From positions 1,178,001 to 1,242,000 of the forward strand of contig NC_013132.1 of NCBI RefSeq assembly GCF_000024005.1: a DNA stretch of 64,000 nucleotides, in the 5' to 3' direction. The notes below the pieces were generated by a model that was not told the DNA's origin, did not search any database, and saw only the letters and a list, made by a program, of their open reading frames with translations. Both the position numbers and the translations under genes were made by a program. Shown one piece after another: positions 17,056 through 25,979 of this stretch; positions within the stretch are counted from its first letter, which is position 1; each line of letters begins with the position of its first letter. Source of the stretch: Chitinophaga pinensis DSM 2588. GTDB taxonomy: Bacteria; Bacteroidota; Bacteroidia; Chitinophagales; Chitinophagaceae.

Positions 17056-17088
17056 AAGGCCTCTGCATTTTGATATGCCAGGGGCCTT
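17056..17088 (+). terminator. imperfect terminator hairpin after the DUF892 gene
   Basis: AAGGCCTCTGCAT (17056-17068) pairs, with one wobble or mismatch, with ATGCCAGGGGCCTT (17074-17087), followed by a short TTCTT. It probably gives partial termination before the SDR gene. Confidence 0.6.
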
Positions 17089-17106
17089 TCTTAAATCTGG
17101 AAAAAA

Positions 17107-17973
17107 ATGCAGAAGTCAGAAGATAAAAAGCAAATAAGACCGGAGCAGGAACAACCGCGCCAGCCAGGCATAGAATCGGAAATGGAACCCAAACCGGTAT
17201 TTGAGAAAAAGGAAGGTCCTGTAGGTAAACTAATGGACAGAGTAGCCCTTATTACCGGTGGTGATAGCGGTATCGGAAGGGCAGTAGCGGTAGCTTTTGC
17301 CAGAGAAGGGGCAAATGTTGTTATTGCCTACCTGGATGAACACGACGATGCCGCATTGACACAGAGGCATGTAGAAGAATATGGACGTAAAGCATTACTG
17401 GTGCCGGGGGATTTATCTGATGAAAAACACTGTGCAGCTGTTGTGGCGAAAGCAGTAGATACTTTCGGCAGACTGGACATTGTCGTGAATAATGCAGCGG
17501 TACAATATCCACAGAAAAATCTGGAAGATATTACTGCGGAGCAGTTACAGAAGACTTTCGCCACCAATATCTTTTCACAATTCTATATTTCAAAGGCAGC
17601 CCTGCCACACTTGAAGGAGGGCGCTGCTATCATCAACACGACTTCTGTTACTGCATACAGAGGCAGTGGGCATCTCATCGATTATTCCAGCACGAAAGGA
17701 GCTATTGTCAGCTTTACCCGCTCTCTTTCATCTACGCTGGCAGAAAGAAAGATCAGGGTAAATGCGGTAGCGCCCGGACCTATCTGGACACCATTGATAC
17801 CTGCCACCTTTGATGCGGAACATGTAAAAACCTTCGGTTCGGACGTGCCTTTGAAACGCGCGGGAGAACCTGTGGAAGTAGCTGCCAGTTATGTATTCCT
17901 GGCCAGTGATGACGCCAGTTATATGACAGGACAGGTGCTGCATCCCAACGGGGGAGAAATCGTGAATGGCTAG
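17107..17973 (+). CDS. SDR-family oxidoreductase, YhdF/glucose-dehydrogenase-like (288 aa)
   Basis: An N-terminal polar extension of about 40 residues is followed by a classical short-chain dehydrogenase: cofactor motif TGGDSGIGR (about 50-58), NNAAV, catalytic Ser in INTTSVTAY, and YSSTKGA with the catalytic Tyr and Lys, then the PG of APGPIWTPL. The extended N-terminus (EQPRQPGIESEMEPKP) is typical of the YhdF/YhxD stress-induced subgroup in soil bacteria; the substrate is not known. It sits between the DUF892 gene and topoisomerase IB, 16 bases before the latter, and is part of the stress and repair block. Confidence 0.88.
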   Translation: MQKSEDKKQIRPEQEQPRQPGIESEMEPKPVFEKKEGPVGKLMDRVALITGGDSGIGRAVAVAFAREGANVVIAYLDEHDDAALTQRHVEEYGRKALLVPGDLSDEKHCAAVVAKAVDTFGRLDIVVNNAAVQYPQKNLEDITAEQLQKTFATNIFSQFYISKAALPHLKEGAAIINTTSVTAYRGSGHLIDYSSTKGAIVSFTRSLSSTLAERKIRVNAVAPGPIWTPLIPATFDAEHVKTFGSDVPLKRAGEPVEVAASYVFLASDDASYMTGQVLHPNGGEIVNG

Positions 17974-17989
17974 TGTAAAATACTAAATT

Positions 17990-19051
17990 ATGGACCTGCT
18001 TGCTGAAGCAATGGCTACTGCCAAAGCTGTTAAACTACGTTATGTGAAGTCTGGTACCACGGGATATAGCCGGGAAAGGGTTAAGAGTGGCTTTCGGTAC
18101 CGTGATCAGCATGGAGATATTATCAAAGATGAAGAGGTGCTGAAAAGGATCCGCGGCCTGGTATTACCTCCCGCCTGGGAAGAGGTATGGATCTCTCCAT
18201 ATGCAAACGGACACCTGCAGGCAACAGGTATCGACGCCATGGGCAGAAGGCAATATCGCTACCATTCCACCTGGGCAAAAGTACGTAATGAAACGAAGTA
18301 CGACCGCCTCCTACATTTTGGGGAGAAACTACCGCAATTACGCGAACATATCACAGCTGCATTGCGTAAAAAAAGTCTTGATAAAGAGAAAGTTACGGCG
18401 ATTGCATTGAGCGTTATGCAGGAAACGCTGATCAGAGTAGGGAATGCATCTTATGAGAAGTTATACGGGTCTTACGGTCTGACTACATTGCATACAGAAC
18501 ACGTAAAAATAGACGGAAATACGGCCTTTTTTAAGTTTAAGGGTAAGAAGGGCGTCATGCATAAAATAACGCTTAAACACGCCCAATTAGCCAAATTATT
18601 GCATAAGGTAAGAGATATTCCCGGACAGGAATTATTTCAGTATTACGAAGGGGAGGACCATAAGAGTCTAGACTCCGGAGATATCAACGAATACCTGAAA
18701 CAATGGACCGGCGATGATTTTACCTGTAAAGATTTCCGTACCTGGTCAGGTACTGTGAATGCACTAAACCTGCTGGCAGATCTTACGCCGTTTGCCTCTG
18801 CACATGAATGTAAACAGAACCTGGTGCAGATAATAGACAGTGTAGCCGGCAAACTCGGTAATACAAGGGCCGTTTGTAGGAAATATTACATACATCCTAA
18901 GATACTTGAAGCGTATGAACTATGTGAACTGGAGCCTTACCTGGAAGAGTTGCGGGCAGGAAGAACGGAGGCATCCGAAGGAGGTTTGCATAACGACGAG
19001 CAGGTATTGCTGAAGTTTATGAAGGAACAGAAGAAACAGGGAAAAAATTAA
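17990..19051 (+). CDS. DNA topoisomerase IB (353 aa)
   Basis: Poxvirus/bacterial type IB enzyme that relaxes supercoils through a 3'-phosphotyrosine intermediate. The N-terminal part (RVKSGFRYRDQHGDII, RIRGLVLPPAWEEVWISP, GHLQATGIDAMGRRQYRYH) is the DNA-clamping domain. The catalytic core has RVGNASYEKLYGSYGLTTL with the first active-site Arg, KFKGKKG with the Lys, FRTWSGTV with the second Arg region, and CRKYYIHPKIL with the candidate nucleophilic Tyr near residue 300. Length and order match bacterial TopIB. It is the neighbour of Ku and LigD, a common association in soil bacteria. Confidence 0.92.
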   Translation: MDLLAEAMATAKAVKLRYVKSGTTGYSRERVKSGFRYRDQHGDIIKDEEVLKRIRGLVLPPAWEEVWISPYANGHLQATGIDAMGRRQYRYHSTWAKVRNETKYDRLLHFGEKLPQLREHITAALRKKSLDKEKVTAIALSVMQETLIRVGNASYEKLYGSYGLTTLHTEHVKIDGNTAFFKFKGKKGVMHKITLKHAQLAKLLHKVRDIPGQELFQYYEGEDHKSLDSGDINEYLKQWTGDDFTCKDFRTWSGTVNALNLLADLTPFASAHECKQNLVQIIDSVAGKLGNTRAVCRKYYIHPKILEAYELCELEPYLEELRAGRTEASEGGLHNDEQVLLKFMKEQKKQGKN

Positions 19052-19122
19052 GCATTAAAAATTAAGGATTAAGAATTAGCCCGATGCTAATATTCTTAAT
19101 CCTTAATTTTTAATGCTTAATT
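19046..19122. repeat. 31-bp inverted repeat of the AATTAAGAATTA family, between convergent genes
   Basis: 19046-19076 pairs perfectly with 19092-19122 (built from AATTAAGCATTAAAAATTAA and AGGATTAAGAAT). It lies between the topoisomerase gene (its stop codon overlaps the left arm) and the minus-strand 117-aa gene, so it can act as a bidirectional terminator. Related AT-rich units occur at 27581-27790, 49101-49219 and 53270-53300. Confidence 0.8.
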
Positions 19123-19138
19123 TCTACTGGACAATATC

Positions 19139-19492
19139 TTATGCGAAGATCAACTGATCTTCTCTGTCTTCTACCGGTATTTTCTGGATAAATTCATCAA
19201 ATCCGGCTTCCTCATGCGTGCTGTAAACGCCATAGGCATCCAGCACGTAGCCGATTTCGCCTTCCTTGTCCTCTATCAGGTATAATACGGACATGTCGGC
19301 GGGGTCTGACTCACCTTCAAACCGGTAGGTTTTGATGATCTTCAATTCCTCAGGATTGTAGATCTTTTGTTTCTCTATATTCTGCATTCTGCCATGATCA
19401 CTCATTTTTAGTTCGTGGTCTAGGCCTTTTTCATGTAGTTTTTGCATCACCCGGCTAAGGGTGGTCATTTCGCCTGGCTTTTCCATAAACAA
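19139..19492 (-). CDS. conserved small Bacteroidetes protein of unknown function (117 aa)
   Basis: Starts MFMEKPGEM or MEKPGEM (ATG 19492 or 19486). A compact soluble protein: helical first part (LSRVMQKLHEKGLDHEL), then beta-rich ELKIIKTYRFEGESDPADMSVLYLIEDKEGEIGYVLDAYGVYS. I recall close relatives deposited under the name phosphoribosylpyrophosphate synthetase, but there is no PRPP-binding loop and the length is a third of that enzyme, so that name should not be copied. Monocistronic and convergent with topoisomerase IB. Function unknown. Confidence 0.75.
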   Translation of the reverse strand: MFMEKPGEMTTLSRVMQKLHEKGLDHELKMSDHGRMQNIEKQKIYNPEELKIIKTYRFEGESDPADMSVLYLIEDKEGEIGYVLDAYGVYSTHEEAGFDEFIQKIPVEDREDQLIFA

Positions 19493-19579
19493 AGGTTTTT
19501 GTTACAGGATAAAATCCAAAACACGTGCCATGGCATATAGTTTGGTTTTCACTCATTATCACTACTAAATTATCTTTTT

Positions 19580-20374
19580 ATGAGAGCTGTATGGTCAGGA
19601 ACAATCGGTTTCGGGTTGGTCAATATACCCATCAAATTGTACAGTGCAGTGCAGGACAGCAGACTGGACCTGGACATGCTGGACAGGAAAGATCACGCCC
19701 ATATAAAATTTAAAAGGGTGAATGAAGATACAGGCAAAGAAGTGCCGTGGGAACAGATTGTGAAAGGATACCTGTATAATGATGAATACGTCATCCTGGA
19801 AGATGAAGATTTTCAGGAAGCCAGTCCTGAAAAGAGTAAGATCATCACCATCGAATCATTTGTAGAACTGGTGGAAATAGATGATATCTATTTTGAAACA
19901 CCCTATTTCATTGAACCGGATAAAGCCGGCGTTAAAGCATATGATTTGTTGTTGAAAACATTGCAGAAAACGGGTAAGGCCGGTCTGGGGCGTTTTGTAC
20001 TCAGAACGAGTGAACACCTGGCCATTATCCGGCCAAGAGAAGATTATCTGATGTTGCAACAGCTAAGGTTTTCACAGGAAATACGCTCTCCGGAAGAGCT
20101 GTCTTTTCCTTCCAATACAAAAGTCAGCAAGAAGGAGCTGGATATGGCGATACAGTTGGTGGACAGTTACACGACTGAATTTGATATCAGCCAGTTCAAG
20201 GATACTTATCATGAAGAATTATTAAAGATCATTAAAGCAAAAGCCAGTGGCAAGCGCCGCACCGTTAAGAAACTGAAAGTGGTGCATACCAAGAGCAGCG
20301 ATCTGTTCAGTCAGTTAAAGGCAAGTCTGAATACCTCCTCGTCAGGAAAAACAACTAAAAAACGTGCGTCATGA
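19580..20374 (+). CDS. ku: bacterial Ku, non-homologous end joining (264 aa)
   Basis: Starts MRAVWSGTIGFGLVNIPIKLYSA, the hallmark N-terminus of bacterial Ku. The single Ku beta-barrel and bridge domain covers the protein, which binds double-strand DNA ends as a homodimer and recruits LigD. The C-terminus (GKRRTVKKLKV and STSSSGKTTKKRAS) is a basic tail, as in other bacterial Ku proteins. Its stop codon overlaps the LigD start by 4 bases (ATGA), so expression is coupled and the pair forms a complete two-gene NHEJ module. Confidence 0.95.
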   Translation: MRAVWSGTIGFGLVNIPIKLYSAVQDSRLDLDMLDRKDHAHIKFKRVNEDTGKEVPWEQIVKGYLYNDEYVILEDEDFQEASPEKSKIITIESFVELVEIDDIYFETPYFIEPDKAGVKAYDLLLKTLQKTGKAGLGRFVLRTSEHLAIIRPREDYLMLQQLRFSQEIRSPEELSFPSNTKVSKKELDMAIQLVDSYTTEFDISQFKDTYHEELLKIIKAKASGKRRTVKKLKVVHTKSSDLFSQLKASLNTSSSGKTTKKRAS

Positions 20375-22956
20375 GTAGCTTAAAAACATATGATGAAAAA
20401 CGGGATTTCAAACAGACTGCGGAACCTAAAGGTGCGAAGAAAAAGAGTGGTGGAAAGCAACACATTTTTGTCATACAAAGGCATCATGCATCACGTCTGC
20501 ATTATGACTTCCGTTTGGAGGTAGATGGAGTGCTGAAAAGCTGGGCGGTGCCAAAGGGACCTTCTATGAATCCTGCGGATAAGAGACTGGCCATGCAGGT
20601 GGAAGATCACCCATATGACTATAAAGATTTTGAAGGTGTGATCCCGGAAGGGAATTACGGCGCTGGTTATGTCTATGTCTGGGATAAAGGCAATTACGAA
20701 TTACTGCGGGAGGATGGTAGCAGCTTTGATAAAGAGGCAAATAAAGAGATCAGAGAAGGGGATCTGAAAATACGCCTGAAAGGGCGGAAAGTGAAAGGGG
20801 AGTTTGCATTGGTGAAGATGAAGAATTCGGAGGATAATGCCTGGCTGTTACTGAAACACAAAGATGACTATGCCGTAAAGGACGCTTATAATAGTGAAGA
20901 TTTCACGCCGCAGCGCGTAAAGGACCGGGGCGTGAAGGAAAAAGAAAAAATGAAAGGCGCAGGTAAAAAAAAAGCAGGTCTCACAAAAGTGAAAACAGCG
21001 CCTCAAACAGAAAAAACAGTAAAAAAAAATAAACGGCAGCAGGAGCTTTTTACACCGATGATGGCCACCCTGGTAGACGCTCCTTTCAGCCGGGAAGGCT
21101 GGTTGTTTGAAACGAAATGGGATGGTTACCGGGCTATAGCAGATGTAAGGAAAGGCAAAGTGGAACTATACTCCAGGAATCATCTCTCCTTCAATAAGGA
21201 TTACGCCCCTGTTGTAAAAGCTTTGGAAAGTCTGCAGCATGACGCTGTGCTGGACGGAGAAATCGTTATCCTGAAAAAAGACGGTACTTCCGATTTCCAG
21301 TCGTTACAGAATTATAAGAATGATCCTTCTGGCAATCTGGTGTATGTGGTGTTTGATCTGCTTGAGTTGGATGGAGAAGACCTGAAAGCTATGCCGTTGA
21401 TCCAGCGAAAAGAATTGTTGAAAACGGTGGTGAAGCAGTTGAAGCGTAAGGACGTCATTTATTCGGATCATGTTATGGACAATAGTGACGCATTGTATAA
21501 ACAGGCGAAGGAGAAAGGCTGGGAAGGAATCATTGCAAAGGAAGCAGATAGTCTGTATGCAGAAGGGAAACGTGCGATGGCCTGGCTGAAGATAAAGATC
21601 ATCGATGAACAGGAAGCGATTATCTGTGGATATACTGATCCTAAGGGGAGCAGAAAGAAGATCGGTTCCCTGGTACTGGGTGTATATGATGATAAGCAGC
21701 AATTGCGATATGTGGGGAACTGTGGCGGTGGATTAAACGGGGCATTGATCAACGAACTATATGAGAAGATGCAACCACTGCGGCAAAAAACATCGCCTTT
21801 TGATAAAAAGATCAGGACAAATACACCGGTTACCTGGGTAAAACCGCAGCTGGTATGCCAGGTGAAGTTCTCTTCGTGGACAAGTGACAAGCAGCTACGG
21901 CAGCCGGTATTCCTTGGATTGAGGAAAGACAAACCGGCGGAGGAGGTGCATCAGGAAACTGCAAAACCTACAAAGATGGCTACTAAAAAAGCGGCAGCAA
22001 CCGCTGCTCCGGTGAAAGCTACCCCTGAGAAAGAGCGGGTAGTGACACTCAACAGTAAAAAGGTACCGCTGACCAATCAGCAGAAATTATACTGGCCCGA
22101 TGAAAAGGTGACAAAAGGTGACCTGATCGATTATTATATGGATATGGCGGATTATGTGCTGCCTTATCTGAAAGACAGACCACTCAGCCTGCATCGTTTC
22201 CCGAATGGGATCAAAGACGCAGGTTTTTATCAGAAAGATGTAGATACGGAATCCGCTCCTGACTGGGTGAAAACAGTCACCTTACATGCGGCTTCTGCAT
22301 CCCGGGATGTGGATTACCTGGTTTGTAACAATGCTGCTACACTGGTCTATATGGCCAACCTTGGCTGTATTGAAATGAATCCCTGGTTATCGCGTGTGAA
22401 AAATCTGGATCATCCGGATTACATCGTACTGGACCTGGATCCGGAGAATATTGCTTTTAAGTACGTGGTGGAAACCGCATTGGCGATAAAGGAACTATTG
22501 GATAAGGTAGGTGTAAAGTCTTTTTGTAAGACGTCCGGGGCTTCGGGATTGCATATTTATGTGCCTACCGGCGGAAAATATAATTATGAAACCTGCCGGT
22601 TATTTGCGGAATATGTGGCCAAGCAGGTGCAACAGGAATTACCGAAGATTACCAATGTGATCCGTACGAAGTCTAAACGTAATAAGAAGGTTTATATCGA
22701 CTATATGCAGAATAGTCGCGGGCAGACTGTTGCTTCACCTTATTCCGTAAGGCCGAAACCGGGAGCTACCGTGTCTGCTCCGCTGGACTGGAAGGAATTG
22801 AATGACGATCTTGCTATCAGTAATTTTACGATGGAGAATATGCGGGATAGAATAAGAGCCGTGGGGGATTTGTGGAAAGATATCGATAAGACGAAAAATG
22901 ACCTGCGCAAGGCGATAGAAAAAGTGGAGTCGATAGCAGCAGCGCATGTGGAATAA
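20371..22956 (+). CDS. ligD: multifunctional ATP-dependent DNA ligase LigD (861 aa), PE-LIG-POL order
   Basis: Residues about 28-175 are the 3'-phosphoesterase (FVIQRHHASRLHYDFRLE, HPYDYKDFEG). A Lys-rich linker (186-222) leads to the ATP-dependent ligase (nucleotidyl Lys K249 in ETKWDGYR, LDGEIV, YVVFDLLELDGEDL, EGIIAKE, WLKIK, then an OB fold). A second Ala/Lys linker leads to the AEP-type polymerase/primase (about 575-855; LDLDP with catalytic Asp residues, SGASGLHIYVP). This is the Pseudomonas-like domain order rather than the mycobacterial POL-PE-LIG. All three active sites look intact. It repairs blunt or processed breaks with Ku, encoded immediately upstream. Confidence 0.95.
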   Translation: MSSLKTYDEKRDFKQTAEPKGAKKKSGGKQHIFVIQRHHASRLHYDFRLEVDGVLKSWAVPKGPSMNPADKRLAMQVEDHPYDYKDFEGVIPEGNYGAGYVYVWDKGNYELLREDGSSFDKEANKEIREGDLKIRLKGRKVKGEFALVKMKNSEDNAWLLLKHKDDYAVKDAYNSEDFTPQRVKDRGVKEKEKMKGAGKKKAGLTKVKTAPQTEKTVKKNKRQQELFTPMMATLVDAPFSREGWLFETKWDGYRAIADVRKGKVELYSRNHLSFNKDYAPVVKALESLQHDAVLDGEIVILKKDGTSDFQSLQNYKNDPSGNLVYVVFDLLELDGEDLKAMPLIQRKELLKTVVKQLKRKDVIYSDHVMDNSDALYKQAKEKGWEGIIAKEADSLYAEGKRAMAWLKIKIIDEQEAIICGYTDPKGSRKKIGSLVLGVYDDKQQLRYVGNCGGGLNGALINELYEKMQPLRQKTSPFDKKIRTNTPVTWVKPQLVCQVKFSSWTSDKQLRQPVFLGLRKDKPAEEVHQETAKPTKMATKKAAATAAPVKATPEKERVVTLNSKKVPLTNQQKLYWPDEKVTKGDLIDYYMDMADYVLPYLKDRPLSLHRFPNGIKDAGFYQKDVDTESAPDWVKTVTLHAASASRDVDYLVCNNAATLVYMANLGCIEMNPWLSRVKNLDHPDYIVLDLDPENIAFKYVVETALAIKELLDKVGVKSFCKTSGASGLHIYVPTGGKYNYETCRLFAEYVAKQVQQELPKITNVIRTKSKRNKKVYIDYMQNSRGQTVASPYSVRPKPGATVSAPLDWKELNDDLAISNFTMENMRDRIRAVGDLWKDIDKTKNDLRKAIEKVESIAAAHVE

Positions 22957-23011
22957 TAATTGTTTTACACCGTATAGCAGTTTGATTTTTAGAACCTAAA
23001 AATGAACCGTT

Positions 23012-23455
23012 ATGCAAACAGTCAATCATCAACATCATCATGTTAACCTGGCTCCGGTGTATGGGATCATCATAGCGGTCATCTCTGTGGTGTTTACGGT
23101 TATCTTCTATTTCACCAATATGGCGGGCTATTTATGGACGGGTTACCTGGGTAATCTGCTGATGTTTCTCGGTGTATTGTTTTCCGTTATTCATTATAAC
23201 AGTCAGCATCATGAGCGGACGTCTGCTATGGCATTATTTGCAATGGGATTCAGAACGACGTTATGGGCAATTGTAATTATCGCATTGTTTACCATTGTTA
23301 TGCATTTTATTGCAGAATCGCAGACTGAAAACCCGAATTTCTGGATCTACCTGGCAGGTAATATCTTTTTTACGAATGCTGTATTGGGAATAGTAGCATC
23401 AGCACTGTCTGCAATGGTATTTAAGAAAAATCAGAAAACGACACGTCCGGAATAG
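23012..23455 (+). CDS. DUF4199-like integral membrane protein (147 aa)
   Basis: After a His-rich N-terminus (NHQHHHVN) there are four predicted membrane helices: YGIIIAVISVVFTVIFYF, LGNLLMFLGVLFSVI, FRTTLWAIVIIALFTIVMHF and FTNAVLGIVASALSAMVF. The layout, with YLGNLLMFLGVLFSVIHYN, fits the Bacteroidetes DUF4199 family, which has no known function. It ends 1 base before the end of the convergent chromate transporter gene, so there is no room for a terminator between them. Confidence 0.65.
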   Translation: MQTVNHQHHHVNLAPVYGIIIAVISVVFTVIFYFTNMAGYLWTGYLGNLLMFLGVLFSVIHYNSQHHERTSAMALFAMGFRTTLWAIVIIALFTIVMHFIAESQTENPNFWIYLAGNIFFTNAVLGIVASALSAMVFKKNQKTTRPE

Positions 23456-23456
23456 A

Positions 23457-24650
23457 CTATAAGAGCCAGCCTAATATCAGGCAGGCGAGCACTATAAAAG
23501 GAGATGGTATACGGGAAATGCATAGTACGGTCAGTGTGACGGCGGTTACTGCAATCGTATACCCGTTCTGTGGGATGGCCATGAAGAGTATGATCGTGGC
23601 TGCCCACATGATCCCTACTACTACGGCATTAATGCCTTCCAATGCCCGGTAAATAACCACGTATTTCTTCAGGTTATGCCATATCGGGAAGAAGAACAGG
23701 ACCAATAACAAGCTGGGGAGGAAGATGGCCACAGGCGCCAATACGCAACCTAATAACTGGTAGCCGGGGCCGAGGTTACGCATGACCATACCGCCTACAT
23801 ATGCGGTGATAGAGAAGGTGGGGCCAGGTAAAGCCCGCATGATACCGGCTCCTGTCAGCAGCTCTTCAGCACTCATGAACTGCGTCTTGGCACGGGATAC
23901 GTACTGTTCCAGCATCATTGCAATCAGGATATCTCCACCACCAAACACCAGACTACCGAAGCGGTAGAAGTTCTCAAATAAGTTAAAAGGGCGACGTGTG
24001 ATCCAGTCGTGTGTACGGGCCAGCTCTGAGAAAAATCCTGCCAGGATGAACAGCAGGGCAAATAGCCAGATGTTGGTCCAGCGGATCTTTTTGGGCTTAT
24101 CCTGAATATCCGGGATACGTTTATCACTGAAATTGGATACAATTCCCCCCAATATGATCAGTGAGGGAAAGGTCCAGGGAGATTTAAAGAAATAGGCAAT
24201 CAGGAGGGACGATATCATGATCATCGTCGTTGCCAGGTTGCGTATACTGATACGGAATGCCCGCATACTTCCATAAATAAGGAAACCGACGGCCATTGGT
24301 TGTACGTACTTAAAGATATCAGTATTCAGCGCTTTCTGGTCGAAATACTGCAACAGGAAGCTCAGGGAGCCCATAAGTATACAGGCAGGGGCTATCCATA
24401 TTAACAGGGTAGCTACGGCCAGCGAAATGCCGCCGCGTTTATATCCGATCAGTGTAAGCGTCTGGGAGGAAGAGGCGCCGGGCAGGAGCTGACAGAAAGC
24501 ATTGTATTCCATCAGTTCCTGTTCTGTCACATCCCGTCTCTGGTGCACAAATGTTTTCAACATCATAGCCAGGTGACCCTGCGGGCCCCCGTATGCTGTG
24601 ATGCTATGCATAAAAACAGCGCGCAGGAAAGGAATATGACGAAGAAACAC
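23457..24650 (-). CDS. chrA: chromate transporter, CHR family (397 aa)
   Basis: The long two-domain form. Each half has the CHR signature: N-half [17 protein letters not shown], then [20 protein letters not shown]-half [21 protein letters not shown], then [19 protein letters not shown]. The duplicated FGG-and-LPGP pattern and ten or more hydrophobic helices fit proton-coupled chromate efflux in the inner membrane. Many CHR members in non-resistant bacteria have unknown substrates. Monocistronic, with about 220 bases upstream shared with the divergent hydrolase gene. Confidence 0.9.
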   Translation of the reverse strand: MFLRHIPFLRAVFMHSITAYGGPQGHLAMMLKTFVHQRRDVTEQELMEYNAFCQLLPGASSSQTLTLIGYKRGGISLAVATLLIWIAPACILMGSLSFLLQYFDQKALNTDIFKYVQPMAVGFLIYGSMRAFRISIRNLATTMIMISSLLIAYFFKSPWTFPSLIILGGIVSNFSDKRIPDIQDKPKKIRWTNIWLFALLFILAGFFSELARTHDWITRRPFNLFENFYRFGSLVFGGGDILIAMMLEQYVSRAKTQFMSAEELLTGAGIMRALPGPTFSITAYVGGMVMRNLGPGYQLLGCVLAPVAIFLPSLLLVLFFFPIWHNLKKYVVIYRALEGINAVVVGIMWAATIILFMAIPQNGYTIAVTAVTLTVLCISRIPSPFIVLACLILGWLL

Positions 24651-24870
24651 GCTTTAGTATTTATTAGGCTGCCCGAATTTCAATAATTTCCTGACAATAA
24701 CAAACAATAAAGCGACAAACTGTTGATTTTCTTCGGTTAAGCCTGTAACGTACAGGCATAATACTTGTTGTAGATTCTCAATACTTTGCAGGATATTGAA
24801 TACTTCCCACCTCTATCTCGTAGCCTGTCAATTTGTTGATAATGAATGTTTTAATTCTAGAAGCAGTTTT

Positions 24871-25908
24871 ATGAAGAGATTTCTGGTTATCCTATGCGTA
24901 ACACTCTCACTGAACGTTCATGCTCAGTTATCATTCTACAACAGTGATGATTATTGGGCAAATTTTAGTTTTCAGTCAGATAGTGTTAAGACGGCGGCGA
25001 CAGATACCTGTCTGGTTTTTGTGAGTAACAGGCACCTGTACAAGGATAGTTTACGCTTTGTAGATGAATATGTGGATACGTCAGCGTTGAAATATTTCTT
25101 TCTGCAGAAGCATGGTGGACAATGGAATGTATTTCAGACGCCTACGCTGGCGGATGCGATGCATTTATTGCCGGAAAAGCGGGATATTGTCGTTTATGCG
25201 GAGGGGATGGGGAAGATCTTTACGACAAATGTGGAAAGGGCATTGCTGATGCGGTCGCAATACCAGGTGAATGTGATTATGTTTGATTATGCCAGTATCA
25301 ACACCACTTACCGGCCGGCGCGTAATTTCAGGTTTGCACGGGAAAATGCCCGTTTATCGGCGCCGCATTATTACCGGCTGCTCCGTGTTATACAGCAGGC
25401 CCGGAGGGAAAAAGAGGACTGGATGCAGCAGGTGAAGGTCTCTACGTTCTGTCATAGTATGGGTAATATTATATTGATGGAGATGATGAAAGTGCAGGAT
25501 TATCAGCAATTGAATAATGAACCTTTTATTGATAATGTAGTGATCAATGCGGCTTGTGTACCCTCTAAAAAACACGCGGAATGGGTAGAGAACATACATT
25601 TTGCGAATAAGATCTATATCCATTATAATAAATCAGACTGGCAACTAAAAGGGGCTCATTTACTGACGCTGGAGGCGCAGTTGGGGGAGAAGCTTAAAGG
25701 GAAGCTGGCGAAAAATGCCAATTATGTCAATTTTCGGGAGCAGGTAGGCAGTCAGCATAGTTATTTCCTGAATTTTCCCCAGAATGAGTACCGTATGACG
25801 AATGAGATGAAGGATTACTTTGTACAGCTATTCAGCGGCAATACGGCTGTGCTGGAAGAATATAAGACGCTGGTGAAGAAGGAGGGCAACGGGACCAGTG
25901 TGAATTAA
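24871..25908 (+). CDS. exported alpha/beta-hydrolase-like protein, DUF900-type (345 aa)
   Basis: I chose ATG 24871, which gives a clean signal peptide (MKRFLVILCVTLSLNVHAQ); the frame extends upstream to 24796 without coding character. The core resembles the DUF900/alpha-beta hydrolase fold: VFVSNRHLYKD near the first strand, VNVIMFDYAS, VSTFCHSMGNIILMEMM with the nucleophile elbow (HSMG in place of the usual GxSxG), VVINAACVP, and IYIHYNKSDWQL with an Asp candidate and a later His (SQHSYF). It is probably periplasmic or secreted. The substrate is unknown. A GCCTGTA hairpin lies upstream at 24741-24757. Confidence 0.7.
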   Translation: MKRFLVILCVTLSLNVHAQLSFYNSDDYWANFSFQSDSVKTAATDTCLVFVSNRHLYKDSLRFVDEYVDTSALKYFFLQKHGGQWNVFQTPTLADAMHLLPEKRDIVVYAEGMGKIFTTNVERALLMRSQYQVNVIMFDYASINTTYRPARNFRFARENARLSAPHYYRLLRVIQQARREKEDWMQQVKVSTFCHSMGNIILMEMMKVQDYQQLNNEPFIDNVVINAACVPSKKHAEWVENIHFANKIYIHYNKSDWQLKGAHLLTLEAQLGEKLKGKLAKNANYVNFREQVGSQHSYFLNFPQNEYRMTNEMKDYFVQLFSGNTAVLEEYKTLVKKEGNGTSVN

Positions 25909-25944
25909 AAATGTAGTATAAATCAGCATATAAGAGAGAAAAGA

Positions 25945-25969
25945 AAAACGCTCCGTGGTGGAGCGTTTT
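25945..25969. terminator. bidirectional terminator
   Basis: AAAACGCTCC (25945-25954) and GGAGCGTTTT (25960-25969) form a perfect 10-bp stem with a 5-base loop, with A- and T-tracts on both sides. It lies between the hydrolase gene and the convergent 2OG oxygenase gene. Confidence 0.85.
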
Positions 25970-25979
25970 CTGTTTATAG

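Noticed and set aside
19139..19492. Name phosphoribosylpyrophosphate synthetase for the 117-aa protein
   Set aside because: No PRPP loop and far too short; recorded as unknown instead.
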